From: an uncultured Lachnospiraceae bacterium | Lineage (GTDB): Bacteria; Bacillota; Clostridia; Lachnospirales; Lachnospiraceae | Direction: 5' to 3' | DNA: 64,000 bases | Assembly (NCBI GenBank): GCA_934293375.1 | Contig: CAKQYS010000003.1 | Coordinates: 171,829 to 235,828 of the forward strand | In this document: in pieces, positions 1 to 7,318 of the stretch | Layout: each line of letters starts with the position of its first letter | Position numbering within the stretch: position 1 is the first letter of the stretch | The notes under the pieces: model-generated | What the model saw: only the letters and a program-made list of their open reading frames with translations | The model's database searches: none | What the model was told of the DNA's origin: nothing | Program-made: the position numbers and the translations under genes

Positions 1-42
1 TGACGGGGATACGGTCATTGGCGGTGGAACGATTATAACGGG

Positions 43-71
43 TTGACATAGGAGTCGAATCGTATTATAAT
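43..71 (+). promoter_or_regulatory. Sigma-A promoter of the Rrf2 regulator gene
   Basis: A perfect -35 box TTGACA (43-48) is followed after 17 bases by a perfect -10 box TATAAT (66-71). The predicted transcript starts near 78 and reads into the Rrf2-family gene at 158. Bases 1-42 show no recognisable gene. Confidence 0.85.
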
Positions 72-96
72 TCATAGTATACTTCTAGGAATTATA
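64..96 (+). promoter_or_regulatory. Probable Rrf2 autoregulatory operator
   Basis: TATAATTC (66-73) and GAATTATA (89-96) are perfect 8-base inverted repeats around a 15-base centre. The left arm overlaps the -10 box, as expected for a repressor site. ATTATAATTCATA plus CTAGGAATTA recurs with the same internal spacing at 656-686, in front of the cysteine desulfurase gene. Assignment to the Rrf2 protein is inferred from position and repetition. Confidence 0.6.
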
Positions 97-157
97 GACA
101 ATGTTTGCCCGGTATAGATACAGGCAGCAGCCAGAAGAAAAGATGGAGGCGTGTACG

Positions 158-589
158 ATGAAGATTTCTACAAAGGGAAGATATGCGTTAAGATTGATGC
201 TGGACCTTGCAATGCATGATGCAGATGCGCCGATCAGTCTGAAGGATATTGCAGCCAGACAGGGCATATCAGAAAAATATTTGGAACAGATTATTTCTAA
301 TTTGAATAAGGCAGGCTATGTAAAAAGTATCCGAGGGGCTCAGGGAGGATATCACCTGACAAAGAGACCGGAAGAGTATACAGTGGGTATGATTCTACGC
401 CTGACCGAGGGAAGCCTCGCACCGGTGGATTGTGTAGATGAAAACAGCAGGTGCGACCGGATGGATGACTGCATTACGATCCGGATTTGGAAACAGATTT
501 ACGATGCAGTGAACGGTGTAGTGGATCATATTACACTGGCTGATATGATGGTATGGCAGGAAGAAAAAGGATCAGACTATATCATCTGA
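158..589 (+). CDS. iscR: Rrf2-family (IscR-like) transcriptional regulator
   Basis: This 143-residue protein has the Rrf2 winged-helix layout: KISTKGRYALRLMLDLA at the N-terminus and a recognition region around residues 35-65 (ISEKYLEQIISNLNKAGYV). Three cysteines at 92, 99 and 105 nearly match the [2Fe-2S] ligands of IscR (92, 98, 104), so it probably senses iron-sulfur status. CymR-type Rrf2 proteins lack this cysteine set. An upstream in-frame ATG at 101 exists, but ATG 158 follows GGAGG at a normal distance and gives the family's usual N-terminus. Next come cysteine desulfurase and NifU/IscU, with which it probably forms an autoregulated iron-sulfur assembly locus. Confidence 0.88.
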   Translation: MKISTKGRYALRLMLDLAMHDADAPISLKDIAARQGISEKYLEQIISNLNKAGYVKSIRGAQGGYHLTKRPEEYTVGMILRLTEGSLAPVDCVDENSRCDRMDDCITIRIWKQIYDAVNGVVDHITLADMMVWQEEKGSDYII

Positions 590-632
590 TAAAAAATATC
601 ATCATATTTTTGTGAATTTGGTGAAACCTATA

Positions 633-660
633 TTGACAACAGGATTTATGGTGGTATTAT
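633..660 (+). promoter_or_regulatory. Promoter of the cysteine desulfurase gene
   Basis: TTGACA (633-638) and TATTAT (655-660) are separated by 16 bases. The desulfurase therefore probably has its own promoter in addition to read-through from the regulator gene. Confidence 0.65.
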
Positions 661-690
661 ATTTCATACAAACTTACTAGGATTTAATCT
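656..690 (+). promoter_or_regulatory. Second Rrf2-type operator, in front of nifS
   Basis: ATTATATTTCATA followed by CTAGGATTTA aligns without gaps to the site at 64-94, with 23 of the first 31 positions identical. It overlaps the -10 region of the nifS promoter. The match suggests that both promoters are controlled by the adjacent Rrf2 protein. Confidence 0.55.
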
Positions 691-707
691 GGAAAGAAGG
701 TCATAAC

Positions 708-1889
708 ATGAAGAAGTTAATTTATCTGGACAATGCGGCGACGACAAAGGTAGAGCCACAGGTATTAGAGGCGATGATGCCTTATTTTTCGGAGACATAT
801 AGTAACCCATCGGCGGTTTATTCGTTTGCTGCACAGTCGAATAAGGCAGTGACGGCAGCGAGAGATCAGATAGCAGATGTGCTCGGAGCAAAGGCAGAGG
901 AGATCTACTTCACAGCCGGTGGATCAGAGTCCGATAACTGGGCATTAAAGGCGATCGCAGAGTCCTATGCCAGAAAGGGCAAGCATATTATTACATCGGC
1001 GATTGAGCATCATGCCATTCTCCATACATGCCAGTATTTGGAGAAGCACGGTTATGAGATCACATATCTTCCGGTAGATGCAGATGGTAAGATCTCACTG
1101 GAGGAATTAGAGGCTGCGATCAGACCGGACACCATTTTGATCTCTATTATGGCAGCCAATAATGAGATCGGTACGATTGAGCCGTTAAAGGAGATCGGTG
1201 CGATCGCAAAGAAACATGGTGTATTGTTCCACACAGATGCAGTACAGGCATTTGGACATATTCCATTGGATGTGGATGAGATGAATATTGATCTGCTGAG
1301 TGCAAGCGGTCATAAGTTCCATGGACCGAAGGGAATCGGATTTTTGTATATCAGAAAGACGGTTCGGATCGGCTCCTTTATTCATGGTGGGGCACAGGAG
1401 AGACAGAAGCGGGCAGGTACATTAAATGTACCGGGTATTGTCGGTATGGGCCGGGCTGCAGAGCTTGCAAAGCAGAATATGGAAAAGAATATGGCATACG
1501 AGATCAAGCTTCGTGATCATCTGATCGACCGTATCCTTGCGGAAGTGCCATATGTGAAGTTAAACGGACATAGAACGGACAGACTGCCGAACAATGTAAA
1601 TATCTGTTTCCGTTTTGTGGAGGGTGAGTCTTTGTTGATCCTGCTGGATCAGAATGGTATCTGCGGTTCTTCCGGATCGGCATGTACTTCCGGATCACTG
1701 GATCCATCGCATGTATTACTGGCGATCGGTCTGCCACATGAGATCGCACACGGATCTTTGCGCCTGACATTATCTGAGGAAACCACGATGGAGGATCTTG
1801 ACTTTACAGTGGATCAGATCAAGAAGATCATCGAGAGACTGAGAAGCATGTCTCCGCTGTATGAGGATTTCGTAAAGCACAATCAATAA
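708..1889 (+). CDS. nifS: Cysteine desulfurase, NifS/IscS type
   Basis: A class V PLP-dependent enzyme of 393 residues that removes sulfur from cysteine as a persulfide for iron-sulfur cluster and thio-cofactor synthesis. The PLP-binding lysine lies in SASGHKFHGPKG (Lys203), the cofactor-stacking histidine in IEHHA (His101), and the catalytic cysteine in the group I loop GICGSSGSACTSGS (Cys326). Length is normal for NifS/IscS. A GAAAGAAGG ribosome site precedes ATG 708. It is followed 36 bases later by the NifU/IscU scaffold gene, its normal sulfur acceptor. Confidence 0.95.
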   Translation: MKKLIYLDNAATTKVEPQVLEAMMPYFSETYSNPSAVYSFAAQSNKAVTAARDQIADVLGAKAEEIYFTAGGSESDNWALKAIAESYARKGKHIITSAIEHHAILHTCQYLEKHGYEITYLPVDADGKISLEELEAAIRPDTILISIMAANNEIGTIEPLKEIGAIAKKHGVLFHTDAVQAFGHIPLDVDEMNIDLLSASGHKFHGPKGIGFLYIRKTVRIGSFIHGGAQERQKRAGTLNVPGIVGMGRAAELAKQNMEKNMAYEIKLRDHLIDRILAEVPYVKLNGHRTDRLPNNVNICFRFVEGESLLILLDQNGICGSSGSACTSGSLDPSHVLLAIGLPHEIAHGSLRLTLSEETTMEDLDFTVDQIKKIIERLRSMSPLYEDFVKHNQ

Positions 1890-1925
1890 TTTATACTTGC
1901 AATTATAAGAGAAAGGACGGATAAT

Positions 1926-2363
1926 ATGGAATACAGTGAAAAGGTAATGGATCATTTCAGTAATCCAAGAAATGTTGGAGAGATTGAGGATGCGAGTGGT
2001 GTCGGTACTGTGGGAAATGCCAAGTGTGGTGACATCATGAGAATGTACCTCGACATAGACGAAAATGGCATTATTCAGGAGGCGAAGTTCAAGACATTTG
2101 GATGTGGTGCAGCAATTGCAACTTCCAGTATGGCGACAGAGCTGGTCAAGGGAAAGACAGTGCAGGAGGCCTTAGAGGTGACGAATAAGGCGGTGATGGA
2201 AGCATTAGACGGTCTTCCACCGGTCAAGGTACATTGTTCTTTGCTGGCAGAGGAAGCAATTCATGCGGCATTGTGGGATTACGCACAGAAGAATGGTATC
2301 GAGATCACTGGGCTGAAGCCTCCGGTAAATGATATCGAGGAGCTTGATGATACAGAAGCGTAA
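1926..2363 (+). CDS. nifU: NifU/IscU-like iron-sulfur scaffold protein
   Basis: A 145-residue scaffold on which [2Fe-2S]/[4Fe-4S] clusters are built from desulfurase-derived sulfur. It has the three conserved cysteines of the family (Cys34 in NAKCGD, Cys60 in FGCGAA, Cys104 in KVHCSLLA) and Asp36. The N-terminus YSEKVMDHFSNPRNVG is typical. The C-terminus carries an acidic tail after the normal IscU end. It is the N-terminal NifU type without the ferredoxin and Nfu modules. Its last 17 bases overlap the AAA ATPase gene, implying translational coupling. Confidence 0.95.
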   Translation: MEYSEKVMDHFSNPRNVGEIEDASGVGTVGNAKCGDIMRMYLDIDENGIIQEAKFKTFGCGAAIATSSMATELVKGKTVQEALEVTNKAVMEALDGLPPVKVHCSLLAEEAIHAALWDYAQKNGIEITGLKPPVNDIEELDDTEA

Positions 2364-3537
2364 GAAACATATAATTCAATATATCGTGATTGTACTTGTG
2401 ACAATCTGTGTGGTGGGGATCCTGTTCTGGAATCCACACCACAAGGCGCGCAGACAGTCGTATGAAGCGTTTTATACGGCGGTTTCAGCCGGCAAGGTAT
2501 CAGAGGCAGTATTGACATCAGAGGATGTGTATTATCGTTTGTCGTCTGACCGGACAGAGTATGTGACAGACAATCCCGGTTATCCGGAATTTAAGGAATA
2601 TCTGCTGCTACATGGCGTGAAGTTGTCAGACGAAGCGTCTGCGGGTGATATTCTGTATGCCATCGTAGATGGGATCGTGAATCTGATCTTCATTGGAATT
2701 CTGGTAGCCGGGATTGTTTTTGTTTATCGGTTTTACATGGGGCAGTTTCAGGTTGTCCGGCATGTGGACTGTCGATTTTCGGATATTGCAGGCATGGAAG
2801 AAGAGAAACGGGATTTTGCCCATCTGGTAGAACTGATGAAGCATCCGGAGCAGTTTGACGAACGAGGCGTCAGACAGCCAAGCGGTATTCTTCTGGCAGG
2901 ACCTCCGGGCAATGGCAAGACCCTTTTTGCAAGGGCATTGGCGGGCGAGTGCGGCATGCATTTTATTGCCACGAAGGCAACTGATTTTCAGAGTATGTAT
3001 ATGTCGATCGGTCCGGCCAAGATCAAGGCACTGTTCCGCCAGGCGAGAAAATGTGCACCGTGTATTGTGTTTATTGATGAGTTTGACGGTCTGGGCGAGC
3101 GTAGAAATTATGCCGGACAGGCGATTGATAAAGAGAATAACCGTATTGTAACAGCTCTGCTCAATGAGCTGGATGGGTTCGAGGGACACAGACAGGGTGT
3201 ATTAGTGGTGGCAGCCACAAATAATCTGCATGAGCTGGATCCGGCACTGATCAGACCGGGACGGTTTGACAGAAGATATGTGATCAAGAATCCGGATCAG
3301 GCGACAAGAGAGCAGTTGATCAGACAGTATGCCGGTGCGTATAGCGTCGAAGATGCATTTTCCATACCGAAGCTTGCGAAGACTTTTGATGGTATGAGCT
3401 GCGCACAGATCGAGGCGATCATGAATGAGGCGTGTCTGGCGGCGTCGGAGCGTTTGGCATCGGAGAAAGAAACAGCCAACCGGCATTTGACACCGGTGGA
3501 TATTGAGACAGCCTGTAAGAGAATACGAAGTATATAA
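2347..3537 (+). CDS. FtsH-like membrane AAA+ ATPase lacking the peptidase domain
   Basis: From ATG 2347 (GAGGAG just upstream) the product is 396 residues. It has two membrane segments (about 9-27 and 103-128) flanking a small external domain, as in FtsH, then one AAA module. Walker A is GPPGNGKT (185-192), Walker B is VFIDEFDG (241-248), and the second region of homology is LDPALIRPGRFDRR. The protein ends soon after the AAA lid. FtsH continues with an M41 zinc protease carrying HEXXH, and no such motif or downstream continuation is present. It probably acts as an unfoldase or remodeller, not a protease. The overlap with nifU hints at a link with iron-sulfur proteins, but this is inference. 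An in-frame ATG at 2329 is less likely as start. Confidence 0.8.
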   Translation: MIQKRKKHIIQYIVIVLVTICVVGILFWNPHHKARRQSYEAFYTAVSAGKVSEAVLTSEDVYYRLSSDRTEYVTDNPGYPEFKEYLLLHGVKLSDEASAGDILYAIVDGIVNLIFIGILVAGIVFVYRFYMGQFQVVRHVDCRFSDIAGMEEEKRDFAHLVELMKHPEQFDERGVRQPSGILLAGPPGNGKTLFARALAGECGMHFIATKATDFQSMYMSIGPAKIKALFRQARKCAPCIVFIDEFDGLGERRNYAGQAIDKENNRIVTALLNELDGFEGHRQGVLVVAATNNLHELDPALIRPGRFDRRYVIKNPDQATREQLIRQYAGAYSVEDAFSIPKLAKTFDGMSCAQIEAIMNEACLAASERLASEKETANRHLTPVDIETACKRIRSI

Positions 3538-3545
3538 AATCATGC

Positions 3546-3574
3546 TTGAAAGATGTACACAAATGGATTATAAT
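3546..3574 (+). promoter_or_regulatory. Promoter of the acyl-CoA synthetase gene
   Basis: TTGAAA (3546-3551), a 17-base spacer and a perfect TATAAT (3569-3574) lie just after the AAA ATPase gene and direct transcription into the CoA ligase gene. Confidence 0.7.
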
Positions 3575-3587
3575 ACAGGTTATCGTA

Positions 3588-3613
3588 TGCGTTAATGCAT
3601 TAAAGCGTTACGC
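3588..3613 (+). promoter_or_regulatory. Candidate operator with TTAAAGCGTTACG motif
   Basis: Immediately downstream of the expected transcription start, TTAATGCATTAA is a perfect palindrome and overlaps ATTAAAGCGTTACGC (3599-3613). Near-copies of the latter occur at 5390-5416 ahead of the symporter gene. A common repressor is plausible; the regulator is not identified. Confidence 0.45.
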
Positions 3614-3679
3614 AGTGAAGTAAAGAACACAGACATTGATATATGTCTGATGAAGAGGAAGAGAATTGGGGGTAAGAAG

Positions 3680-5314
3680 ATGCCAATTACGAAATTGCTG
3701 GAGCGTAACTGCCAGAAGTTCGGTAACGATGTCTGTCTCGTCGAGATCAACCCGGAGGTGAAAGAGACGAGAAGAGTTACATGGAAAGAGTACGAACTGA
3801 TGGAGCCGAATCCGGTGACACATTATAGAAGAGAGATTACCTGGAATGTGTTCAATGAGAAGGCGAATCGTTTCGCCAACCTGCTGACAGAGCGTGGAAT
3901 TAAGAAGGGTGACAAGGTGGCGATTCTGTTGATGAATTGTCTGGAGTGGCTGCCAATCTATTTTGGAATTTTAAAGACCGGTGCATTGGCTGTGCCATTG
4001 AATTTCCGGTATGCTCCGGATGAGATTGAGTATTGTGTGGATCTGTCAGATACGAACATTTTAGTGTTTGGTCCGGAATTCATCGGCCGGGTGGAAGAGA
4101 TTGCAGAGTCAGTCAGCAAAAACAGACTGTTGTTTTATGTGGGTGAAAATTGTCCGTCATTTGCAGAGGATTATAATTCCCTGACAGCGAATCAGCCTAG
4201 TACATTTACGGATGTGGAGATCACAGATCAGGATGATGCTGCGATTTATTTTTCGTCAGGCACAACCGGGTTTCCGAAGGCGATTTTACATAATCATGAG
4301 AGCCTGATGCATTCCTGTAAGGTTGAGCAGAATCATCATGGGCAGACGAAGGATGATGTCTTTTTATGTATTCCACCACTATATCATACAGGGGCGAAAA
4401 TGCATTGGTTTGGAAGCCTTTTGACCGGGGGCAAGGCGGTACTGCTTAAGGGTACGAAACCGGAATTTATTCTGGATGCGGTATCAAAGGAGCATTGTAC
4501 GATCGTATGGCTGTTGGTGCCGTGGGCACAGGATATTCTGGAGGCTTTGGACAGCGGTCGATTGAAGCTTGATGATTATGATCTGGATCAGTGGAGACTG
4601 ATGCACATTGGTGCACAGCCGGTACCACCGAGCCTGATCAAGCACTGGAAGTCATATTTCCCGAATCATCAGTATGATACAAACTATGGACTGAGTGAGT
4701 CAATCGGACCGGGCTGTGTGCATCTTGGTGTGGAGAACATTCATAAGGTTGGTGCGATCGGTGTGCCGGGTTATGGATGGCAGGTGCGTATCATTGATGA
4801 GCAGGGCAATGATGTAGAGCGTGGTCAGGTCGGCGAGCTTGCCGTGAAGGGACCGGGTGTCATGACATGTTATTATCATGACGAGAAGGCGACTGCTGAA
4901 GTGCTACATGATGGATGGCTCTATACCGGAGATATGGCGCAGGAGGATGAGGACGGTTTTATTTTCCTGGTAGACCGTAAGAAGGATGTCATCATCAGTG
5001 GTGGTGAGAACCTGTATCCGGTACAGATTGAGGATTTCATAAGAACCCATAATGCGGTGCATGATGTGGCGGTGATCGGTCTGCCGGACAAGCGTTTAGG
5101 CGAGATTGCAGCAGCGATCATTGAGCTGAAGGAAGGCTTTTCGTGTACAGAACAGGAGATCAATGATTTCTGTATGCAGCTTCCTAGATATAAGAGACCA
5201 CATAAGATTATCTTTGCGGATATTCCGAGAAACCCGACGGGAAAGATCGAGAAGCCGAAGCTTCGTAAGATCTATTGTGGAGACAGTGTGGTAGCACAGC
5301 AGAATCACGGATAA
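3680..5314 (+). CDS. AMP-dependent acyl-CoA synthetase/ligase
   Basis: A class I adenylate-forming enzyme of 544 residues that activates a carboxylic acid to its acyl-AMP and then acyl-CoA. The P-loop-like motif is YFSSGTTGFPKA, the Y/LxTGD motif is GWLYTGDMAQ, the hinge is VDRKKDVIISGGENLYP, and the C-terminal catalytic lysine lies in PTGKIEKPKLRK. ATG 3680 follows GGGGG at a good distance, so the in-frame ATG at 3650 is not used here. Overall it resembles medium/long-chain or CaiC-like ligases; the acid cannot be read from sequence. A symporter gene with a related upstream motif follows, suggesting uptake and activation of one substrate. Confidence 0.88.
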   Translation: MPITKLLERNCQKFGNDVCLVEINPEVKETRRVTWKEYELMEPNPVTHYRREITWNVFNEKANRFANLLTERGIKKGDKVAILLMNCLEWLPIYFGILKTGALAVPLNFRYAPDEIEYCVDLSDTNILVFGPEFIGRVEEIAESVSKNRLLFYVGENCPSFAEDYNSLTANQPSTFTDVEITDQDDAAIYFSSGTTGFPKAILHNHESLMHSCKVEQNHHGQTKDDVFLCIPPLYHTGAKMHWFGSLLTGGKAVLLKGTKPEFILDAVSKEHCTIVWLLVPWAQDILEALDSGRLKLDDYDLDQWRLMHIGAQPVPPSLIKHWKSYFPNHQYDTNYGLSESIGPGCVHLGVENIHKVGAIGVPGYGWQVRIIDEQGNDVERGQVGELAVKGPGVMTCYYHDEKATAEVLHDGWLYTGDMAQEDEDGFIFLVDRKKDVIISGGENLYPVQIEDFIRTHNAVHDVAVIGLPDKRLGEIAAAIIELKEGFSCTEQEINDFCMQLPRYKRPHKIIFADIPRNPTGKIEKPKLRKIYCGDSVVAQQNHG

Positions 5315-5320
5315 TAATTT

Positions 5321-5370
5321 GCTGCCATAGGCGGTGTAGACAGACGATGTTCTATGGCAGCGAGTTTTTT
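5321..5370 (+). terminator. Rho-independent terminator
   Basis: GCTGCCATAG (5321-5330) pairs perfectly with CTATGGCAGC (5352-5361) and is followed by GAGTTTTTT. It ends the acyl-CoA synthetase transcript. Confidence 0.85.
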
Positions 5371-5383
5371 ATACTTGTTACTT

Positions 5384-5416
5384 TTACGCGTTAAAGCGTA
5401 ACGGGACAAAGCGTTA
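5384..5416 (+). promoter_or_regulatory. Candidate operator upstream of the symporter
   Basis: TTACGC-GTTAAA-GCGTAA (5384-5401) is an inverted repeat with perfect 6-base arms. It contains GTTAAAGCGTAACG, matching the motif near 3599-3613 in 12 of 15 positions, and CAAAGCGTTA follows at 5407-5416. A TATACT -10-like box at 5415-5420 overlaps it, with no good -35. Most likely this is the symporter promoter and its control site. Confidence 0.45.
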
Positions 5417-5431
5417 TACTAATAAATAAAA

Positions 5432-5647
5432 TAGGCAATTGCGAAACTCTCAATTACGATTGCGACTATGTGCATATTGCATGATGTATAAGCAGGTACT
5501 TGAAGAACGCCGGTTCTTAACGAAGTCAAGCTACCGCATTGACTGAGTTTAGCACCGCTGCGTGATGAAGTAGCGAGAGCGTGCCTGCGATACATTGTGC
5601 AATATGCACATAACATCAACAACTTCAAGGAGTTTCGCAATTACCTA
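5432..5647. mobile_element. MITE-like element, 216 bp, with TIRs and 10-bp target duplication
   Basis: The ends are 18-base terminal inverted repeats: TAGGCAATTGCGAAACTC at the left, and TAGGTAATTGCGAAACTC (complement) at the right, with one mismatch. Both sides carry the direct repeat ATAAATAAAA (5422-5431 and 5648-5657), the expected target duplication. The interior is highly folded: ATGTGCATATTGCA near 5470 pairs with TGCAATATGCACAT near 5600, and GCAGG pairs with CCTGC. No ORF of useful size is present, so movement would need a transposase supplied elsewhere. It lies in the leader of the symporter gene. Partial copies occur at 16306-16323, 21250-21286 and perhaps 50067-50083. Confidence 0.75.
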
Positions 5648-5676
5648 ATAAATAAAAGACAATAAGGAGAGAGGAT

Positions 5677-7176
5677 ATGATTTTAAAGGTTTTCATGTTG
5701 GTGGTTTTCTTTGGCGTGATGGTGGCCATTGGTTTATACTGCCGTAAGCACACAACAGATGTGAATGGATTTGTATTAGGAGGACGAAGCGTTGGACCGT
5801 GGCTGACGGCATTTGCGTATGGTACTTCGTATTTTTCTGCGGTCGTATTTGTCGGATATGCGGGACAGTTCGGCTGGAAATATGGTATTGCTTCGACATG
5901 GATCGGCATTGGAAATGCGGTAATCGGAACCTTGCTGGCATGGCTTGTGTTAGGTAAGAAAACCCGCCTGATGACGCAGCATTTAAAGAGCTCGACCATG
6001 CCGGAATTCTTCGGAAAAAGATTTGACAGCAAGGCATTAAAGATCGGAGCATCCGTGATCGTATTTGTGTTCCTGATTCCATATACAGCATCATTGTATA
6101 ACGGACTTTCCAGACTGTTTGGAATGGCATTTAACATCCGTTTTGAGGTATGTATTATTCTGATGGCGGTTCTGACGGCTGTTTATGTCATCGCCGGGGG
6201 ATATATGGCAACCGCGATCAATGATTTTATTCAGGGTGTCATCATGCTGTTTGGCATTGTGACCGTGATCGTTGCAGTGCTGAAGACGCAGGGCGGATTT
6301 ACAACTGCCTTTGAAGGACTGTCTCAGGTAGTGGATCCACAGGTTTCAGAGCAGACAGGTGCATTTACATCGATTCTTGGGCCGGATCCGGTGAATCTGA
6401 TCGGGGTTGTCATTCTGACATCCCTTGGTACATGGGGACTGCCACAGATGGTACAGAAGTTCTATGCGATCAAGGATGAGTCAGCAATTAAGAAGGGCAC
6501 GATCATTTCTACAGTATTTGCAGTTGTGGTATCCGGCGGCTGTTATTTCCTTGGTGGATTTGGACGGTTATTCTCGGATCAGGTAGACATTGCTAAGAAT
6601 GGATTTGATTCTATCATTCCACAGATGCTCTCGAACCTGTCGCCGGCACTCATTGGTCTGGTTGTAATCCTGGTATTATCCGCATCTATGTCCACGCTGT
6701 CCTCATTAGTGATCGCATCCAGTTCAACCCTGACTATCGATGTGATCAAGGATCATGTTGTGAAAGAAATGGATGAGAAGAAGCAGGTGCTTTGTATGCG
6801 GTTTTTGATCGTAGTGTTTATTTTGATCTCTGTCATCATTGCAATTATTCAGTACCAGCAGAATGTAACCTTCATTGCACAGCTGATGGGTGTTTCATGG
6901 GGTGCATTAGCAGGTGCATTTCTTGCACCATTCTTGTATGGACTTTATTGGAAGGGAACTACCAAAGCTGCTGTATGGGTCAGCTTCCTGTTTGGAACGA
7001 TATTTATGGTGGCCAATATGTTAGTCAGACCTTCCTTCCCGGCACTGTTACAGTCACCGATCAATGCAGGTGCATTTGCCATGATCGTTGGTCTGATCAT
7101 CGTACCGGTTGTGAGTCTGTTGACACCGAAGGTGGCGCCTGAAGTGGTTGAGGATGCTTTCCAGGCATATAAATAA
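5677..7176 (+). CDS. Sodium:solute symporter (SSS family)
   Basis: A 499-residue integral membrane protein with about 13 hydrophobic segments and the SSS signature region beginning FVLGGRSVGPWLTAFAYGTSYFSAVVFVGYAGQFGWKYG. It should import an organic solute with sodium. PutP, PanF and acetate-type carriers are all in this family, and the substrate cannot be assigned. AAGGAGAGAGG precedes ATG 5677. A shared upstream motif with the acyl-CoA synthetase gene suggests the imported acid may be that enzyme's substrate. The 5' leader is occupied by the MITE-like element. Confidence 0.88.
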   Translation: MILKVFMLVVFFGVMVAIGLYCRKHTTDVNGFVLGGRSVGPWLTAFAYGTSYFSAVVFVGYAGQFGWKYGIASTWIGIGNAVIGTLLAWLVLGKKTRLMTQHLKSSTMPEFFGKRFDSKALKIGASVIVFVFLIPYTASLYNGLSRLFGMAFNIRFEVCIILMAVLTAVYVIAGGYMATAINDFIQGVIMLFGIVTVIVAVLKTQGGFTTAFEGLSQVVDPQVSEQTGAFTSILGPDPVNLIGVVILTSLGTWGLPQMVQKFYAIKDESAIKKGTIISTVFAVVVSGGCYFLGGFGRLFSDQVDIAKNGFDSIIPQMLSNLSPALIGLVVILVLSASMSTLSSLVIASSSTLTIDVIKDHVVKEMDEKKQVLCMRFLIVVFILISVIIAIIQYQQNVTFIAQLMGVSWGALAGAFLAPFLYGLYWKGTTKAAVWVSFLFGTIFMVANMLVRPSFPALLQSPINAGAFAMIVGLIIVPVVSLLTPKVAPEVVEDAFQAYK

Positions 7177-7186
7177 AATCTGCAGC

Positions 7187-7222
7187 AAAATCGCATCTGT
7201 CATCCGGCAGGTGCGATTTTCA
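7187..7222 (+). terminator. Terminator after the symporter
   Basis: AAAATCGCATCTG (7187-7199) pairs with CAGGTGCGATTTT (7208-7220). The A/T-rich stem base makes it usable in both directions. Confidence 0.75.
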
Positions 7223-7257
7223 ATTCTTAAGGTTTGTGCAGGATGGCAGGCTTTGCC

Positions 7258-7286
7258 TTGAATAAATATGCAAAAAGTGATAAACT
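7258..7286 (+). promoter_or_regulatory. Promoter of the alr operon
   Basis: TTGAAT (7258-7263), 17 bases and TAAACT (7281-7286). Transcription would begin near 7293, downstream of the alternative alr start at 7268, which supports the start at 7319. Confidence 0.5.
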
Positions 7287-7318
7287 CAACATCAATAAAT
7301 GCAAAGAAGGTGCAGAGT

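Noticed and set aside
2626..3189. 187-residue minus-strand ORF over the AAA ATPase gene
   Set aside because: Shadow of a clear AAA gene with Walker motifs on the plus strand.
5625..6137. 170-residue minus-strand ORF over the symporter
   Set aside because: Antisense of the hydrophobic symporter with no start signal or recognisable domain.
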